This document shows positions 35,837 through 45,317 of a stretch of DNA of 64,000 bases, piece after piece (within the stretch, counting starts at the first letter, position 1; each line of letters opens with the position of its first letter). Origin of the DNA: an uncultured Bacteroidia bacterium (lineage in GTDB: Bacteria > Bacteroidota > Bacteroidia > Bacteroidales > UBA932); assembly GCA_902761655.1 (NCBI GenBank), contig CACWLD010000007.1, forward strand, positions 59,050-123,049. The letters are read 5' to 3'. Below the pieces are notes generated by a model, which worked only from the letters and a program-made list of their open reading frames with translations, searched no databases and was not told where the DNA came from. A program made the position numbers and the translations under genes.

Positions 35837-38800
35837 TTAGAACTGGATCCTGGCTCCAAGGTTAATTACACGCTGCTGAGGATAGCTGAGGAAACTACCG
35901 CTGACTTCAGGGTCACACCATTTGACTTCCTTGGCCCAAGTCAGGAGGTTGAATCCGCTCACATAGAATCTGCAAGAGGTGAAACCGATCTTGCTCATAA
36001 TTGAACGAGGGATGGTATAACCAAGCTCGGCATTCTTGAGACGTACGAATGATGCGTCGTGGAGGAAGAATGTAGAGCTGCCCGGCTGGTAGCAGTCAGC
36101 CCTAGGCATGGTTCCGTTGGGGTTGTCAACCGTCCAGTGGTCCTTTGCCCTGTATACGGATGCATTGCTGTAATCTGAAACACCGAGTTTTACGAACTCG
36201 CCGTCGTAGTTATAAGCTCCGGCCTGTCCCTGGATAAGGATGCTGAGATCGAAGTTCTTCCAATTCAGGCCGAAGTTGAGTCCGAATACGTACCTAGGTG
36301 TGGAGTCGTAGTCGAAACGGAAGCGGTCGTTGGAGTCGATCTTACCGTCATCGTTCAGGTCGATGATCTTGGGGTCTCCAACGTGGGTCCTGTTGTGATG
36401 AGGATAAGAGTCGAGTTCTTGCTGGGTATGGAAGATGCCGTCCGCCTTGTAATAGAGGCTGGCTCCGATAGGGTGTCCGGTACGGTTCTGATATTCCTCT
36501 ACATTAGGGGTCTCATCCATGAAGATGATGGTGTTCTTTGCGTATGAGAGGTTGCCTGATACGTTGTAGGACAGTTCGCCGACCCTGTTGCGATGGCTCA
36601 GGACGATCTCATATCCGTGGTTCTCGATCTTACCGATGTTCTCGTTAGGAAGTGAAGAGAATCCAAAGGTGTTGGGGATTGAAAGGTTCCTGGCTGTGAG
36701 GATGTTGTTTCTGTTCTCCTTGAAGACGGTGATTTCAGCGCCGAGGAGTCCGTTCCACAAAGTTGCGTCAAGACCGAGGTCGAATTTGGTGCTCCTTTCC
36801 CAGGTGATGTTGGGGTTAGGCATTGTGCCAGGAGTGATACCTGCAGCTGTGCTGTTTCCAAAGATGTAGTTTCCTCCGAAGTTGTAGTTCTGCATATACT
36901 GGTAGGCGGAAACGGCATCGTTACCGGTCTGTCCAAGTGATGCGCGAAGTTTCAACTGGTTGATCCAAGGAGCGTTGTCCCTTACGAAAGGCTCCTCTGA
37001 GATACGCCATCCGAATGAAGCTGCCGGGAAGAAACCATAGCGCTTGTCCTTAGGGAACTTGTATGATCCGTCATACCTGAACACGAGCTCAAGGAGATAC
37101 TTGGAGGCATACTCGTAGTTGAAACGGCCGAAGTAGTTGTTGCGGGCGGTCCTTGAAGATGATCCGCTGTTGTCCTTGTCTTCTGCCGCGGTGCTTCCCA
37201 CGTTGATTTCCTCGATTGCAGTACTGATGAAGTTCTGCCTCCGTGCCATTGCAGATGAGCTCTGGTTGATCTGCTGCTCCTGACCTACCATCGCTGCGAC
37301 GTGGTGTGAACCGAAGGTCCTGTCATAGGTGATACGGTAGTTGTACAGTATGTTGTTCCCGTAGTTATAAGTATCAGTAAGGGTGACGGTGCTCTGTCCG
37401 GTTCCCTGCTTGTACTCATACTCTCCGGTGTTCACGTTGTACTCGTGATAGTAGTAGGGGATTGACCATACCTTTGATTTGGAAGTTGAGATGTCATAGT
37501 TGAATGAAGCGTCAACCCTGAGGCCTTCAACCCAAGGAATCTTGTAGGTAGCCGTGAATGTAGAGTAGATAGGTGTCCTCCAGGACTTGTTGTAACCGCG
37601 GACGTCGTTGAGGAGAGGGCTCTCTCCAAGACGACCGGGAGCGATAAGTCCGTTAGGATAAACTGCAACGAGACGAGGATCGGCCTGAAGGATGTTCACG
37701 AAGTTGATATTGGTGGCCATATGGGTGTGGGTCTCGTTGGTGATGAGGGCGCTGATATTGGCTCCTACCGTGAAGTACTTGTTGAAGTCAACCTCGATGT
37801 TAGCCCTGAAGTTGTACTGGTTGTACTCTTCAACCGAGTGATAGAATCCGGGTCCCTGGGTCCTTGCTCCGAATGAGAGGAGGTAGCGTACATTTGATGT
37901 ACCGCCTGAAGCCTGGATGCTGGTGCGTGTCTGGAGTGAATACGGGCGCAGGGTCTCTTTTATCCAGTCTGTGTTAGGATAGAGGACGGGGTCTGAGCCG
38001 TTGCGGTATTTCTCGATGTCGGAAAGGGCAATTGCAGGAGAATAGTTTGCAGGCCTTCCCTTCCTGTCCCAGTCACCTTCGTTGTAGACCTCTGAATATG
38101 TGGCTGCATCCAACATCTTAGGGACCTTGGTGGGGCTTGAGAAGGATGTGCTGAAGTCAACTGAGAAGTTGGCCTTTCCTTCCTGTCCTTTCTTTGTGGT
38201 AATGAGGATTACACCGTTGGCGGCACGCGCACCGTAGATGGCTGCGGAAGCGTCCTTGAGGACGGTGATGCTCTCGATATCATCGGGGTTGAGACGGGTC
38301 ATTCCGTCACGCTCCACACCGTCGATTATGTAAAGAGGGGTGGTGGTTCCGAATGTACTGAAACCGCGGATGTGGATTGAAGGGTCGTCACGTCCGGGCT
38401 CTCCGGAACGCTGGTTTACGATAAGTCCCGGGAGACGTCCCTCGAGAGAGGTTCCGAGGTTGGGAGCGGGGCTCTTGGCGAGTTCGGTTCCCTGTACGGA
38501 AACGATGGACCCCGTCAGGGTCTCTTTCTTGTGGGTACCGTATCCTACGACAACCGTCTCTTCCAACTGGAGGTTGTCCACCTCAATGGATACGTTGAGT
38601 ACGTTAGACTGACCTACGGGAACAGTCTTGGTGAGGAAGCCGAGGCAGGATACCTCCAGAACCGCACCTGACGAAGGGACGGTGATGGAATATCTTCCAT
38701 CGAGGTCCGTCATCGTTCCAACGGAAGTATTACCCTGAAGAATAACGGCGACACCCATAAGGGGCTCGTTGTTAGTGTCGGTAATGACTCCGCTGATAGT

Positions 38801-38875
38801 TCTTTGCTGCGCAAACATCGCCGTGGTGACGAGTAAGCCGCAAAGAGCTAAGAAAAATTTTTTCAATAGGTTCAT
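35837..38875 (-). CDS. SusC/RagA-family TonB-dependent outer-membrane transporter
   Basis: Imports glycan fragments using TonB energy. The 1012-residue protein has a signal peptide ending MFAQQ, a carboxypeptidase-D-like domain (about 24-105, with GVAVILQGNTSVGTMTDLDG), the TonB-box region ETVVVGYGTHKKETLTGSI, a plug with LEGRLPGLIVNQRSG and VLKDASAAIYGARAANGVI, and a long beta-barrel ending in LGARIQF. It is first in the operon SusC-SusD-GH95-GH3-GH3. The 240-bp region before it is shared with a divergent AraC regulator. Confidence 0.96.
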   Translation of the reverse strand: MNLLKKFFLALCGLLVTTAMFAQQRTISGVITDTNNEPLMGVAVILQGNTSVGTMTDLDGRYSITVPSSGAVLEVSCLGFLTKTVPVGQSNVLNVSIEVDNLQLEETVVVGYGTHKKETLTGSIVSVQGTELAKSPAPNLGTSLEGRLPGLIVNQRSGEPGRDDPSIHIRGFSTFGTTTPLYIIDGVERDGMTRLNPDDIESITVLKDASAAIYGARAANGVILITTKKGQEGKANFSVDFSTSFSSPTKVPKMLDAATYSEVYNEGDWDRKGRPANYSPAIALSDIEKYRNGSDPVLYPNTDWIKETLRPYSLQTRTSIQASGGTSNVRYLLSFGARTQGPGFYHSVEEYNQYNFRANIEVDFNKYFTVGANISALITNETHTHMATNINFVNILQADPRLVAVYPNGLIAPGRLGESPLLNDVRGYNKSWRTPIYSTFTATYKIPWVEGLRVDASFNYDISTSKSKVWSIPYYYHEYNVNTGEYEYKQGTGQSTVTLTDTYNYGNNILYNYRITYDRTFGSHHVAAMVGQEQQINQSSSAMARRQNFISTAIEEINVGSTAAEDKDNSGSSSRTARNNYFGRFNYEYASKYLLELVFRYDGSYKFPKDKRYGFFPAASFGWRISEEPFVRDNAPWINQLKLRASLGQTGNDAVSAYQYMQNYNFGGNYIFGNSTAAGITPGTMPNPNITWERSTKFDLGLDATLWNGLLGAEITVFKENRNNILTARNLSIPNTFGFSSLPNENIGKIENHGYEIVLSHRNRVGELSYNVSGNLSYAKNTIIFMDETPNVEEYQNRTGHPIGASLYYKADGIFHTQQELDSYPHHNRTHVGDPKIIDLNDDGKIDSNDRFRFDYDSTPRYVFGLNFGLNWKNFDLSILIQGQAGAYNYDGEFVKLGVSDYSNASVYRAKDHWTVDNPNGTMPRADCYQPGSSTFFLHDASFVRLKNAELGYTIPRSIMSKIGFTSCRFYVSGFNLLTWAKEVKWCDPEVSGSFLSYPQQRVINLGARIQF

Positions 38876-38934
38876 TACGTTAAGGATTAATGGTTAGTAT
38901 TGAATAATAAAGGTTATAAATATGTCACGTTGGG

Positions 38935-38958
38935 AGTATTTAAATATTTTTAAATACT
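38935..38958. promoter_or_regulatory. AT-rich perfect palindrome between susC-like and araC-like genes
   Basis: AGTATTTAAA and TTTAAATACT are 10-bp arms separated by TATT, centred about 70 nt before the SusC ATG and 170 nt before the AraC ATG. It is a reasonable candidate operator. No clear -7 box for the SusC gene was found in this gap; a degenerate TATCTTTC lies before the AraC gene. Confidence 0.45.
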
Positions 38959-39115
38959 ATTCAGCAATAAAATTAATCCATTAATAGCCAATCATCTTTA
39001 ATTAAATTTGCATTGTATTGGACTTTTTTGATACCAAGGTAAAAGTGATTCAACATTATTATGCGTAACCCAAATAATAGCACTATCTTTCAAAAGACAA
39101 TTAAAGGATAATGAT

Positions 39116-39973
39116 ATGGAATACTCCGTAGATGACCTTAGATTGGTGGTCCTTAATGTAGGATATGCGGTGCATAACGCAGACTGGAACTGGAAGGATG
39201 TTTCCAGCCCTTTCACAAGGCTGTATTATGTTACCAAGGGCGGCGCCCAGATAGAAATGGAGGGCAAGATATACAGCCTTACCCCAGGTAAGATGTACCT
39301 GGTCCCTTCTTTTGCGCGGCATACCAATATCTGCACAGGACCCTTTGAACACTACTACATTCACGTATTTGAAGACGGGTTGTCCAACAACCGTATTTTT
39401 GAGGAGTATTCATTCCCGTTCGAGGTGGACCCGTTGAAAGGGGACCTTTATCTTTTCAAGAGGCTGTTGGTACTCAATCCGCAGGGGAAGCTCCCGCAGT
39501 CCAATCCAAAGAGTTATGACAACCAGCCAACCCTTATCCAGAACCTTCGCATTAACAAGCAAAGAAGTCTCCAGGATATGGTTGAATCCCGCGGAATCCT
39601 GTTCATCCTTGTATCCCGTTTCCTGGAAAAGGCAAGTCCAAGGACCCTTACTGAAGATGACAGGGTTAAGAATGCCCTCGCATATATCAGGAAGAGCATA
39701 GGCAGCAAGATCCTTGTGGAGGACCTGGCAGCCAAGTCATCGCTTTCCCTTGAGCACTTCATCAGGGTGTTCAAGAAAGAGACAGGCAGCACCCCCAACA
39801 TTTACATCACCAGGACAAAGATGGAAAGGGCAATGGTAATGCTGGCAACCAGCGACGCCCCCGTCAAGACAATAGCCCTGTCCCTGGGATATGACGACGT
39901 TCCCTACTTCAACAGGGCTTTCAAGAAACAGCTTGGGATGACCCCGCAGCAATACCGGGACAGCACACATTAA
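39116..39973 (+). CDS. AraC-family transcriptional regulator
   Basis: The 285-residue protein has an N-terminal cupin-like sensor domain (about 1-110, with PFTRLYYVTKGGAQIEMEGK and SLTPGKMYLVPSFARHT). The C-terminal double-HTH domain (about 185-285) has KILVEDLAAKSSLSLEHFIRVF and IALSLGYDDVPYFNRAFKKQ. It has no membrane segments, so it should sense a cytoplasmic sugar. Its divergent position points to control of the adjacent SusCD operon, in place of the hybrid two-component or ECF-sigma systems common in such loci. A terminator follows. Confidence 0.93.
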   Translation: MEYSVDDLRLVVLNVGYAVHNADWNWKDVSSPFTRLYYVTKGGAQIEMEGKIYSLTPGKMYLVPSFARHTNICTGPFEHYYIHVFEDGLSNNRIFEEYSFPFEVDPLKGDLYLFKRLLVLNPQGKLPQSNPKSYDNQPTLIQNLRINKQRSLQDMVESRGILFILVSRFLEKASPRTLTEDDRVKNALAYIRKSIGSKILVEDLAAKSSLSLEHFIRVFKKETGSTPNIYITRTKMERAMVMLATSDAPVKTIALSLGYDDVPYFNRAFKKQLGMTPQQYRDSTH

Positions 39974-39976
39974 AAG

Positions 39977-40012
39977 AAAAAGAGAGAGAACTCAGGTTCC
40001 CTCTCTTTTTTT
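39977..40012. terminator. Terminator after the AraC gene
   Basis: GAGAG-A-GAAC and GTTC-C-CTCTC form a stem with one mismatch and a 4-nt loop, flanked by A-rich and T7 ends. It can serve both the AraC gene and the convergent GH43 gene. Confidence 0.8.
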
Positions 40013-40034
40013 ACCATATACACAACTTGGGTTA

Positions 40035-41102
40035 TTACCACTCAAGAACCGGCCATTCGTCCTTCCACTTAATCTCACGGACCACCAGCTTGGACGCGCC
40101 GTCCGTTGCCTGATAGGCGTGGGTTACCAGAAGATCCTTGCCGTCTATCGTATAGGCGGCGCAGTGTCCTACGGCCACATAGTCTGTTCCGTTGCCCTTC
40201 ATTATGCAGGTACCTCCTCCGGTGGCCAAATCTTTGCCATCCATATCAAGGTAGGGTCCCTTGGCGCTCTTTGAGCGGCCCACAACAATGTTGTAGGTGC
40301 TCTGAAGCCCGCGGCAGCAGGCGTCGAAGGAAACGAACAGGTAGTACCAGTCTCCGTGCTTGTAGATGAACGGTGCCTCTACGGCGCCGTCTCCGGCGGA
40401 TGCATCGTCAAGACCGTATGTACGCTCCCTGCGGCAGGGGTTCCTCCACTCTTCAGGGGTGGCTACGCCGCTGAGGTCGTCCTTGAGCTTGACCATCATA
40501 ATACCGTTCCAGAATGAACCGAAGTCCATCCAGGGGGTACCGTTCTCGTCAATGACAATGTTGGCGTCAATGGCGTTCCACATATCGCGGTACGGAACTG
40601 ACTGGATCATACATCCCTGGTCCGTCCATTTGTAGTCAGGACTTTCAGGGTTGAGGGTAGGGGAGGTGGCGTGTCCTATCACCGAAGTGTTGCGCCCAAA
40701 GGCGCTGGCGGCGTAGAACAGATGCCACTTGCCCTGGTAGTAGATGATGTCCGGAGCCCAGAAATTGTTGCCGCGGAAATTAGGAAGTTTCTCCTGGATC
40801 CACGCTGGGCATTGAGGAATACAGCTACCGGCCTGAGTCCAGGTTTTCAGATCCTTGGAGGTCATTACGGAGACTCCGTTTCCGGTTGTGAAAACGTAGT
40901 AGGTGTCTCCTTCCTTGGCCATCACAGGATCGTGGGCTCCCGGGTTGGTTGGGTCAAACACATTGCGCCGTGGCTGTTGCTGCTGCCCCTGGGGTGGCTG
41001 CTGGCCCTGGGCGGGCCTTGGCCTCTGCTGCCCCTGGGGCTGCTGCGCGCTTACGGCGCAACCAACCAGAGCCAAAGCTGCAATGATGCATAGCTTCTTC
41101 AT
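40035..41102 (-). CDS. Family 43 glycoside hydrolase, arabinanase-like
   Basis: Five-bladed beta-propeller enzyme, likely acting on alpha-1,5-arabinan or arabino-oligosaccharides. The 355-residue protein has a signal peptide (cut after VSAQ), then a Gln/Pro/Arg-rich linker (20-46). The catalytic set is D58 (GAHDPVM) as base, D179 (WNAIDANIV) and E242 as acid (GAVEAPFIY). The block NNFWAPDIIYYQGKWHLFY is typical of the arabinanase subgroups. It lies beyond the AraC terminator, so it is a separate unit of the same locus. Confidence 0.9.
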   Translation of the reverse strand: MKKLCIIAALALVGCAVSAQQPQGQQRPRPAQGQQPPQGQQQQPRRNVFDPTNPGAHDPVMAKEGDTYYVFTTGNGVSVMTSKDLKTWTQAGSCIPQCPAWIQEKLPNFRGNNFWAPDIIYYQGKWHLFYAASAFGRNTSVIGHATSPTLNPESPDYKWTDQGCMIQSVPYRDMWNAIDANIVIDENGTPWMDFGSFWNGIMMVKLKDDLSGVATPEEWRNPCRRERTYGLDDASAGDGAVEAPFIYKHGDWYYLFVSFDACCRGLQSTYNIVVGRSKSAKGPYLDMDGKDLATGGGTCIMKGNGTDYVAVGHCAAYTIDGKDLLVTHAYQATDGASKLVVREIKWKDEWPVLEW

Positions 41103-41142
41103 AAATAGATGATTTTATTAGTGAATAAAAAAGGATTGGTGT

Positions 41143-41559
41143 TTATTTCTTGTCCTTGAGAAGGTCGCGGATTTCCTCCAGGAGGGCGACATCCTCCGGC
41201 TTTGGTGCCGGCTCTGCCGGTTTAGCTGCGGCTGCTGCGGCCTCAGCCTCTTCACGTTTGCGCTTTGACCTTGTGATTGCCCTGATGATCAGGAATATAC
41301 TGAGCGCGATGATGATGAAGTCAACGGCAGTCTGGATGAAATTGCCATAGTTGATCTCTACATCCTTGATTGTTGCCTTGAGGCTTGTGAAATCAAACCC
41401 GCCGATAAGGGAGCCTATGAGAGGCATAATGAGGTCGTCTACCAGAGAAGAAACGATTTTTCCGAAAGCGCCGCCGATAACAACGCCCACGGCCATATCA
41501 ATGACGTTTCCCTTCATTGCAAAGTCCTTGAAATCGGACCAAAATTTTCCTTTAGCCAT
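41143..41559 (-). CDS. mscL: Large-conductance mechanosensitive channel MscL
   Basis: Pentameric inner-membrane channel that opens on osmotic downshock. The 138-residue protein has the N-terminal amphipathic helix ([18 protein letters not shown]), TM1 (about 19-43, [17 protein letters not shown]), a periplasmic loop, TM2 (about 75-97) and a cytoplasmic helix ending [13 protein letters not shown]. An Ala/Pro/Glu linker precedes that last helix. A weak -7-like TATATTTA lies at 41592-41599. Confidence 0.96.
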   Translation of the reverse strand: MAKGKFWSDFKDFAMKGNVIDMAVGVVIGGAFGKIVSSLVDDLIMPLIGSLIGGFDFTSLKATIKDVEINYGNFIQTAVDFIIIALSIFLIIRAITRSKRKREEAEAAAAAAKPAEPAPKPEDVALLEEIRDLLKDKK

Positions 41560-41601
41560 AATAAAGTAGATTTTTAGGTTTCAATATGTGGTAAATATAA
41601 G

Positions 41602-41630
41602 AAAAAGAGGGCGATTTCTCACCCTCTTTT
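41602..41630. terminator. Terminator downstream of pnp
   Basis: AAAAGAGGG and CCCTCTTTT form a 9-bp stem with a 10-nt loop; on the minus strand it is followed by TTTTTC. It lies 22 nt beyond the pnp stop and just before the mscL promoter region. Confidence 0.75.
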
Positions 41631-41651
41631 CTGCTATATCAGGAAAAAATA

Positions 41652-42749
41652 CTAGAAAATTTCCTCTACAGGCTCCCTGAAGTCATCTATCTGCGGTGCA
41701 GGAGCTGCATCTGCTTTCTGACCGAAACGCCTCTTTGAGCCTTCGCCCCTGCGCTCTTCGCCTTCTGCCTTGCGCTCTCCGCCTCTTCCGCGCTCGCCTC
41801 TGCCGCCCCTGCGGTCCTCACGGTCTCCGCCGGGCCTGCGGTCTCCACCGGGTCTGCGGTCTCCGCCCGGCCTGCGGCCTTCGCCCGGCTTGCGGTCTCC
41901 GCCCGGACGCGGCCTGCGCTCAGGCTCCACGTAACCTTCCGGCTTCTCTGTGAGAGCCCTCATAGAGAGCCTCATCTTACCGGTCTTGGCGTCAATCTCA
42001 AGGAGTTTCACGTCAACTTCCTGGCCTACGCTCAGTACGTCTTCTACATTCTCGGTCTTCTCCCAGGCGATCTCTGACACGTGCAGGAGTCCTTCCTTTC
42101 CGGGGAGAATTTCGATGAACGCTCCGAACTCAAGGATGCTTACCACCTTGCCGTGGTAAACCTGTCCCACCTCAGGAACGGCGCAGATTCCCTTGATCCA
42201 GTCAAGGGCCTTCTGCATAGCTTCCTTATCGTTGCTGGCAACGTCAACAACACCCTCGGTGCCTCCGCCGGGAAGCGGTTCCTCCGTGATGGTGATGACG
42301 GTACCGGTCTCCTTCTGGATCTTCTGGATGGTCTCTCCGCCCTTTCCGATGATTGCACCGATGAACTCGGCAGCAACGCGGATCTGCTCGATGCGCGGAA
42401 CGAACGGCTTGTAGTCCTCGCGAGGCTTGCTGATGGTCTTCATCATCTCGCCCATAATGTGGATGCGTCCCCTGCGGGCCTGCTCCAGAGCCTTCTCCAG
42501 AACGTCGTAGGAAAGTCCGTCAACCTTGATGTCCATCTGGGTTGCGGTGATTCCGTCCTTTGTTCCGGTAACCTTGAAGTCCATATCTCCCAGGTGATCC
42601 TCGTCTCCAAGGATGTCGGTGAGGATGGCGTAGCGGTCGTTAGGCCTTTCAGCGTCTGTGATAAGTCCCATAGCCACACCTGCCACCGGCTTGGTGATCT
42701 TTACGCCTGCGTCCATAAGGGCGAGGCAGCCACCGCATACGGAAGCCAT
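41652..42749 (-). pseudogene. pnp: Polyribonucleotide nucleotidyltransferase, C-terminal fragment
   Basis: The 3' part of a disrupted pnp. The frame is open back to 42785, where it reads [19 protein letters not shown], the phosphate-binding segment of the second RNase PH domain; the first ATG is at 42749. After that come the rest of RNase PH 2, a KH domain ([20 protein letters not shown]), an S1 domain ([20 protein letters not shown]) and an unusually long Arg/Gly/Asp-rich tail. About 42 residues that normally precede VSDI are missing and the frame differs from the N-terminal part, so this piece would not be made as part of an intact enzyme. Confidence 0.85.
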
Positions 42750-42768
42750 TGAAGATGAGCCGTTTGAC

Positions 42769-43971
42769 TCAAGGATATCTGATACGATCGAAAGGAGGGA
42801 AGTTGTAGTGGAGAACCAGCTGCTGGTCTTCCTGGATGAGAACCTCGTCGGTCTCCTTCATATCCATCTTGGTTCCCAGGGTTACGGACGCCAGTGACTG
42901 GGTCTCGCCGCGGGTGAAGATGGCTGATCCGTGTGCGCAGGGCAGATAGTCCACCTCGCACCAGATGGGCCTTACCTGGTCGCATACGCGTCCGTCAAGA
43001 CGGATGCCTTCGTCCAGGATCATATTGCGCATAGCCTCTTTCTCTTCGTTGTGATAGTAGCGCTCAACCATCCAGAGTTTCTTTGCGTACTCTTCCTTCT
43101 CAGCCTCGTTAGCGGGCTCCGGAAGAGTGGCGATGAATTCCTCCTTGATGGCTGCAAAGCCGTCCTCGCGCTCGTGCTTGGGCTTTGCTGACTTTGCCAG
43201 GGCGTAGCACTTGTCATAGCAGAACTCGTGCACGGCCTTGCGGAGCTCCTCGTCCTCATCGTCGTGAGGGTAGTCCCTCTTGACATCGGTTCCAAGCTCT
43301 TTCATAAGCTCTTTCTGGACGCGGCAGTGCTTCTTTATCTCCTCGTGGGCGAACTTGATGGCCTCCAGCATATCGTGCTCGGAAACTTCCTTCATCTCGC
43401 CTTCTACCATCATTATGTTCTCTTCAGTTGCGGCAACCATAAGGTCTATGTCGGCCTTTGCCATCTCGCTGAAGTTGGGGTTGATGACGAACTTGCCGTC
43501 AATGCGGCATACGCGCACCTCGGAGATAGGACCGCCGAAAGGCAGGTCCGATGTTGCCAGTGCGCAGGAGGCTGCGAGGCCTGCAAGTGCGTCCGGCTGG
43601 ATGTCGTTCTCCGCTGAAATCAGGGTAACGTTCACGAAAACCTCCAGGTGGAAGTCATCCGGCCACAGAGGGCGGATAGGACGGTCGATGAGGCGGGAGA
43701 TGAGGATCTCATAGTCAGAGCTCTTGCCCTCTCTCTTCATAAAACCGCCGGGGAAACGTCCTGCTGAATAGAATTTCTCTTTGTAATCTACGGTCAGGGG
43801 CATAAAATCAGTGCCTTCCTTCACTTCCTTTGCAGCGCAAACCGTTGCAAGAAGCATTGTGCCCCCCATCTTAACGACAGCTGAACCGTCGGCCTGCTTG
43901 GCCAGTTTACCGGTCTCGATCTCAATCACGCGGCCATCCGCGAGTTCAATCTTCTTGTTGATAATGTTCAT
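42769..43971 (-). pseudogene. pnp: Polyribonucleotide nucleotidyltransferase, N-terminal fragment
   Basis: The 5' part of pnp, whose intact product is a phosphorolytic 3'-5' exoribonuclease of the RNA degradosome. The 400 residues hold RNase PH domain 1, the helical linker and the start of RNase PH domain 2 up to [12 protein letters not shown]. The sequence then runs into five wrong residues and a stop at 42769. The family normally continues STGE... with the RRE-GHG block that binds RNA and phosphate; that block is absent. Compared with the usual spacing, about 126 nt are replaced by 4 nt. It could be a true mutation or an assembly error. Confidence 0.85.
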
Positions 43972-44027
43972 TATTGTTTTCCTTTACGTCTTTATAATCG
44001 TCTCGGCCCCACGGCCGGTCATTTTCT

Positions 44028-44061
44028 AAAAAAGGGATGGTCCCACCCGGGAACCATCCCT
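44028..44061 (-). terminator. Terminator after rpsO
   Basis: AGGGATGGT/ACCATCCCT, a 9-bp stem with an 11-nt loop, followed by six T on the minus strand. It separates rpsO from pnp, so pnp needs its own promoter or readthrough. A small CGGCC/GGCCG hairpin lies at 44004-44017 in the pnp leader. Confidence 0.8.
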
Positions 44062-44078
44062 AACTTTTTCCTATTCTC

Positions 44079-44354
44079 TTATCGACGGAGACCGAGCTCC
44101 TTGATGATGTGTCTGTATCTCTCGATGTCAGTCTGCTGGAGGTAATCCAGGATCTGGCGTCTTTTACCTACAAGACGGAGAAGGCTGCGGCGTGTAACGA
44201 CGTCTTTCTTATTCTTCTTCACGTGCTCTGTAAGGTGAGCGATACGGTAGGAAAATAGAGCAACTTGACTCTCAGGAGAGCCGGTGTCTTTATTGGACTT
44301 CCCGTACTTCGCGAAAATCTCTTGCTTCTTCTCAGGCATTAAATATTCAGCCAT
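44079..44354 (-). CDS. rpsO: 30S ribosomal protein uS15
   Basis: Primary 16S-binding protein of the small-subunit platform. The 91-residue sequence has the family pattern [21 protein letters not shown] and [21 protein letters not shown], ending ELGLRR. It lies upstream of pnp, the classical pair, and 20 nt downstream of a glycosyltransferase gene that ends the long dcw run. Confidence 0.97.
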   Translation of the reverse strand: MAEYLMPEKKQEIFAKYGKSNKDTGSPESQVALFSYRIAHLTEHVKKNKKDVVTRRSLLRLVGKRRQILDYLQQTDIERYRHIIKELGLRR

Positions 44355-44374
44355 CGTGCAAAAAATCTTAAGTG

Positions 44375-45316
44375 TTAATAATTTACCTTGCTTATCCCGA
44401 ATAATTTGCTTATGCCGTGAATGCCCAGCATCTTTGAAAGATGTCCCAGCCTTGTCTTGAGCGGTATGTACTTGCAGGTAAGGATCTTGAACCTGTCTTT
44501 TGGGAATACATCCATAAACTCCCTGTGGGGCAGGTCCCAGGCCTCTTCCATAGCCTCTGACTTCATTATTGCAAGGCGGTCCTGGTACTTTGCAAGGTCA
44601 CCCTTGCTGTCCAGGAAATCCTCTATGATTGGTATGAGCCTCTTTTTCCCGTTCACTTTCTCGCTCTTCTTGCTCCTGAGCATAATTCCGCCGGGATTGA
44701 GGAAATAGTGGTACAGGATTTCGTTTATGTAGCAATGTGTCTTGCAGTAATAGAGCAGCTGGGTTATTATGATGTAGTCTTCTATGAACGGCTCCGTGGG
44801 CCAATAAATATCGTGCTGGTAAACACTGCGCTTGAATATCTTGTCCCAATGGACTGGAATGCCGGGCCAGGGAATCCAGTCCTCATAGGAATGGGGCCCC
44901 GGGTAGACGTGGTTATGGTCGTTGCCGTCGGCGTCGCTTTCGTAGAAGTCGCATTCCACCATATCGTAGTCTCCCTCCACGGCCTTCTCCCAGAGCTTGC
45001 GGAGCATATCCGGTTCCAGCCAGTCGTCAGAGTCGCACTGGTAGATATAGTCTCCGGCGGAGGCAAGCCAGCCGGTACGCCTGACGGCCTGGACACCCTT
45101 GTTTTCCGGGTGATGGATAATCTTGATATTGTCTTTAAGATGGGCGTACTGCTCTTCTGCGATGACTCTCATAGTGATGTCATAAGCAGAATCAGGGGAG
45201 CAATCATCCACAAGAATGAATTCTATGTCATCCAGGGTCTGCCCAAGCAGGCTCCGAAGGCATCTTTCCATAGTCTTTTCCCCATAGATTGGAACTATTG
45301 CTGATACTTTAGGCAT
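44375..45316 (-). CDS. Family 2 glycosyltransferase
   Basis: Soluble GT-A enzyme of 313 residues with [21 protein letters not shown] at the start, the nucleotide-binding region [13 protein letters not shown] and the metal-binding [12 protein letters not shown] (near 92-104). There is no membrane span; a C-terminal amphipathic region may bind membrane. It resembles surface-polysaccharide or LPS transferases; the sugar cannot be named. It starts 1 nt after the YgjP-like gene, at the 3' end of the dcw-associated run. Confidence 0.9.
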   Translation of the reverse strand: MPKVSAIVPIYGEKTMERCLRSLLGQTLDDIEFILVDDCSPDSAYDITMRVIAEEQYAHLKDNIKIIHHPENKGVQAVRRTGWLASAGDYIYQCDSDDWLEPDMLRKLWEKAVEGDYDMVECDFYESDADGNDHNHVYPGPHSYEDWIPWPGIPVHWDKIFKRSVYQHDIYWPTEPFIEDYIIITQLLYYCKTHCYINEILYHYFLNPGGIMLRSKKSEKVNGKKRLIPIIEDFLDSKGDLAKYQDRLAIMKSEAMEEAWDLPHREFMDVFPKDRFKILTCKYIPLKTRLGHLSKMLGIHGISKLFGISKVNY

Positions 45317-45317
45317 T

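Noticed and set aside
41761-41920. CRISPR-like repetition in the pnp 3' end
   Set aside because: Short in-frame repeats encoding an Arg/Gly/Asp-rich tail, with no spacers.
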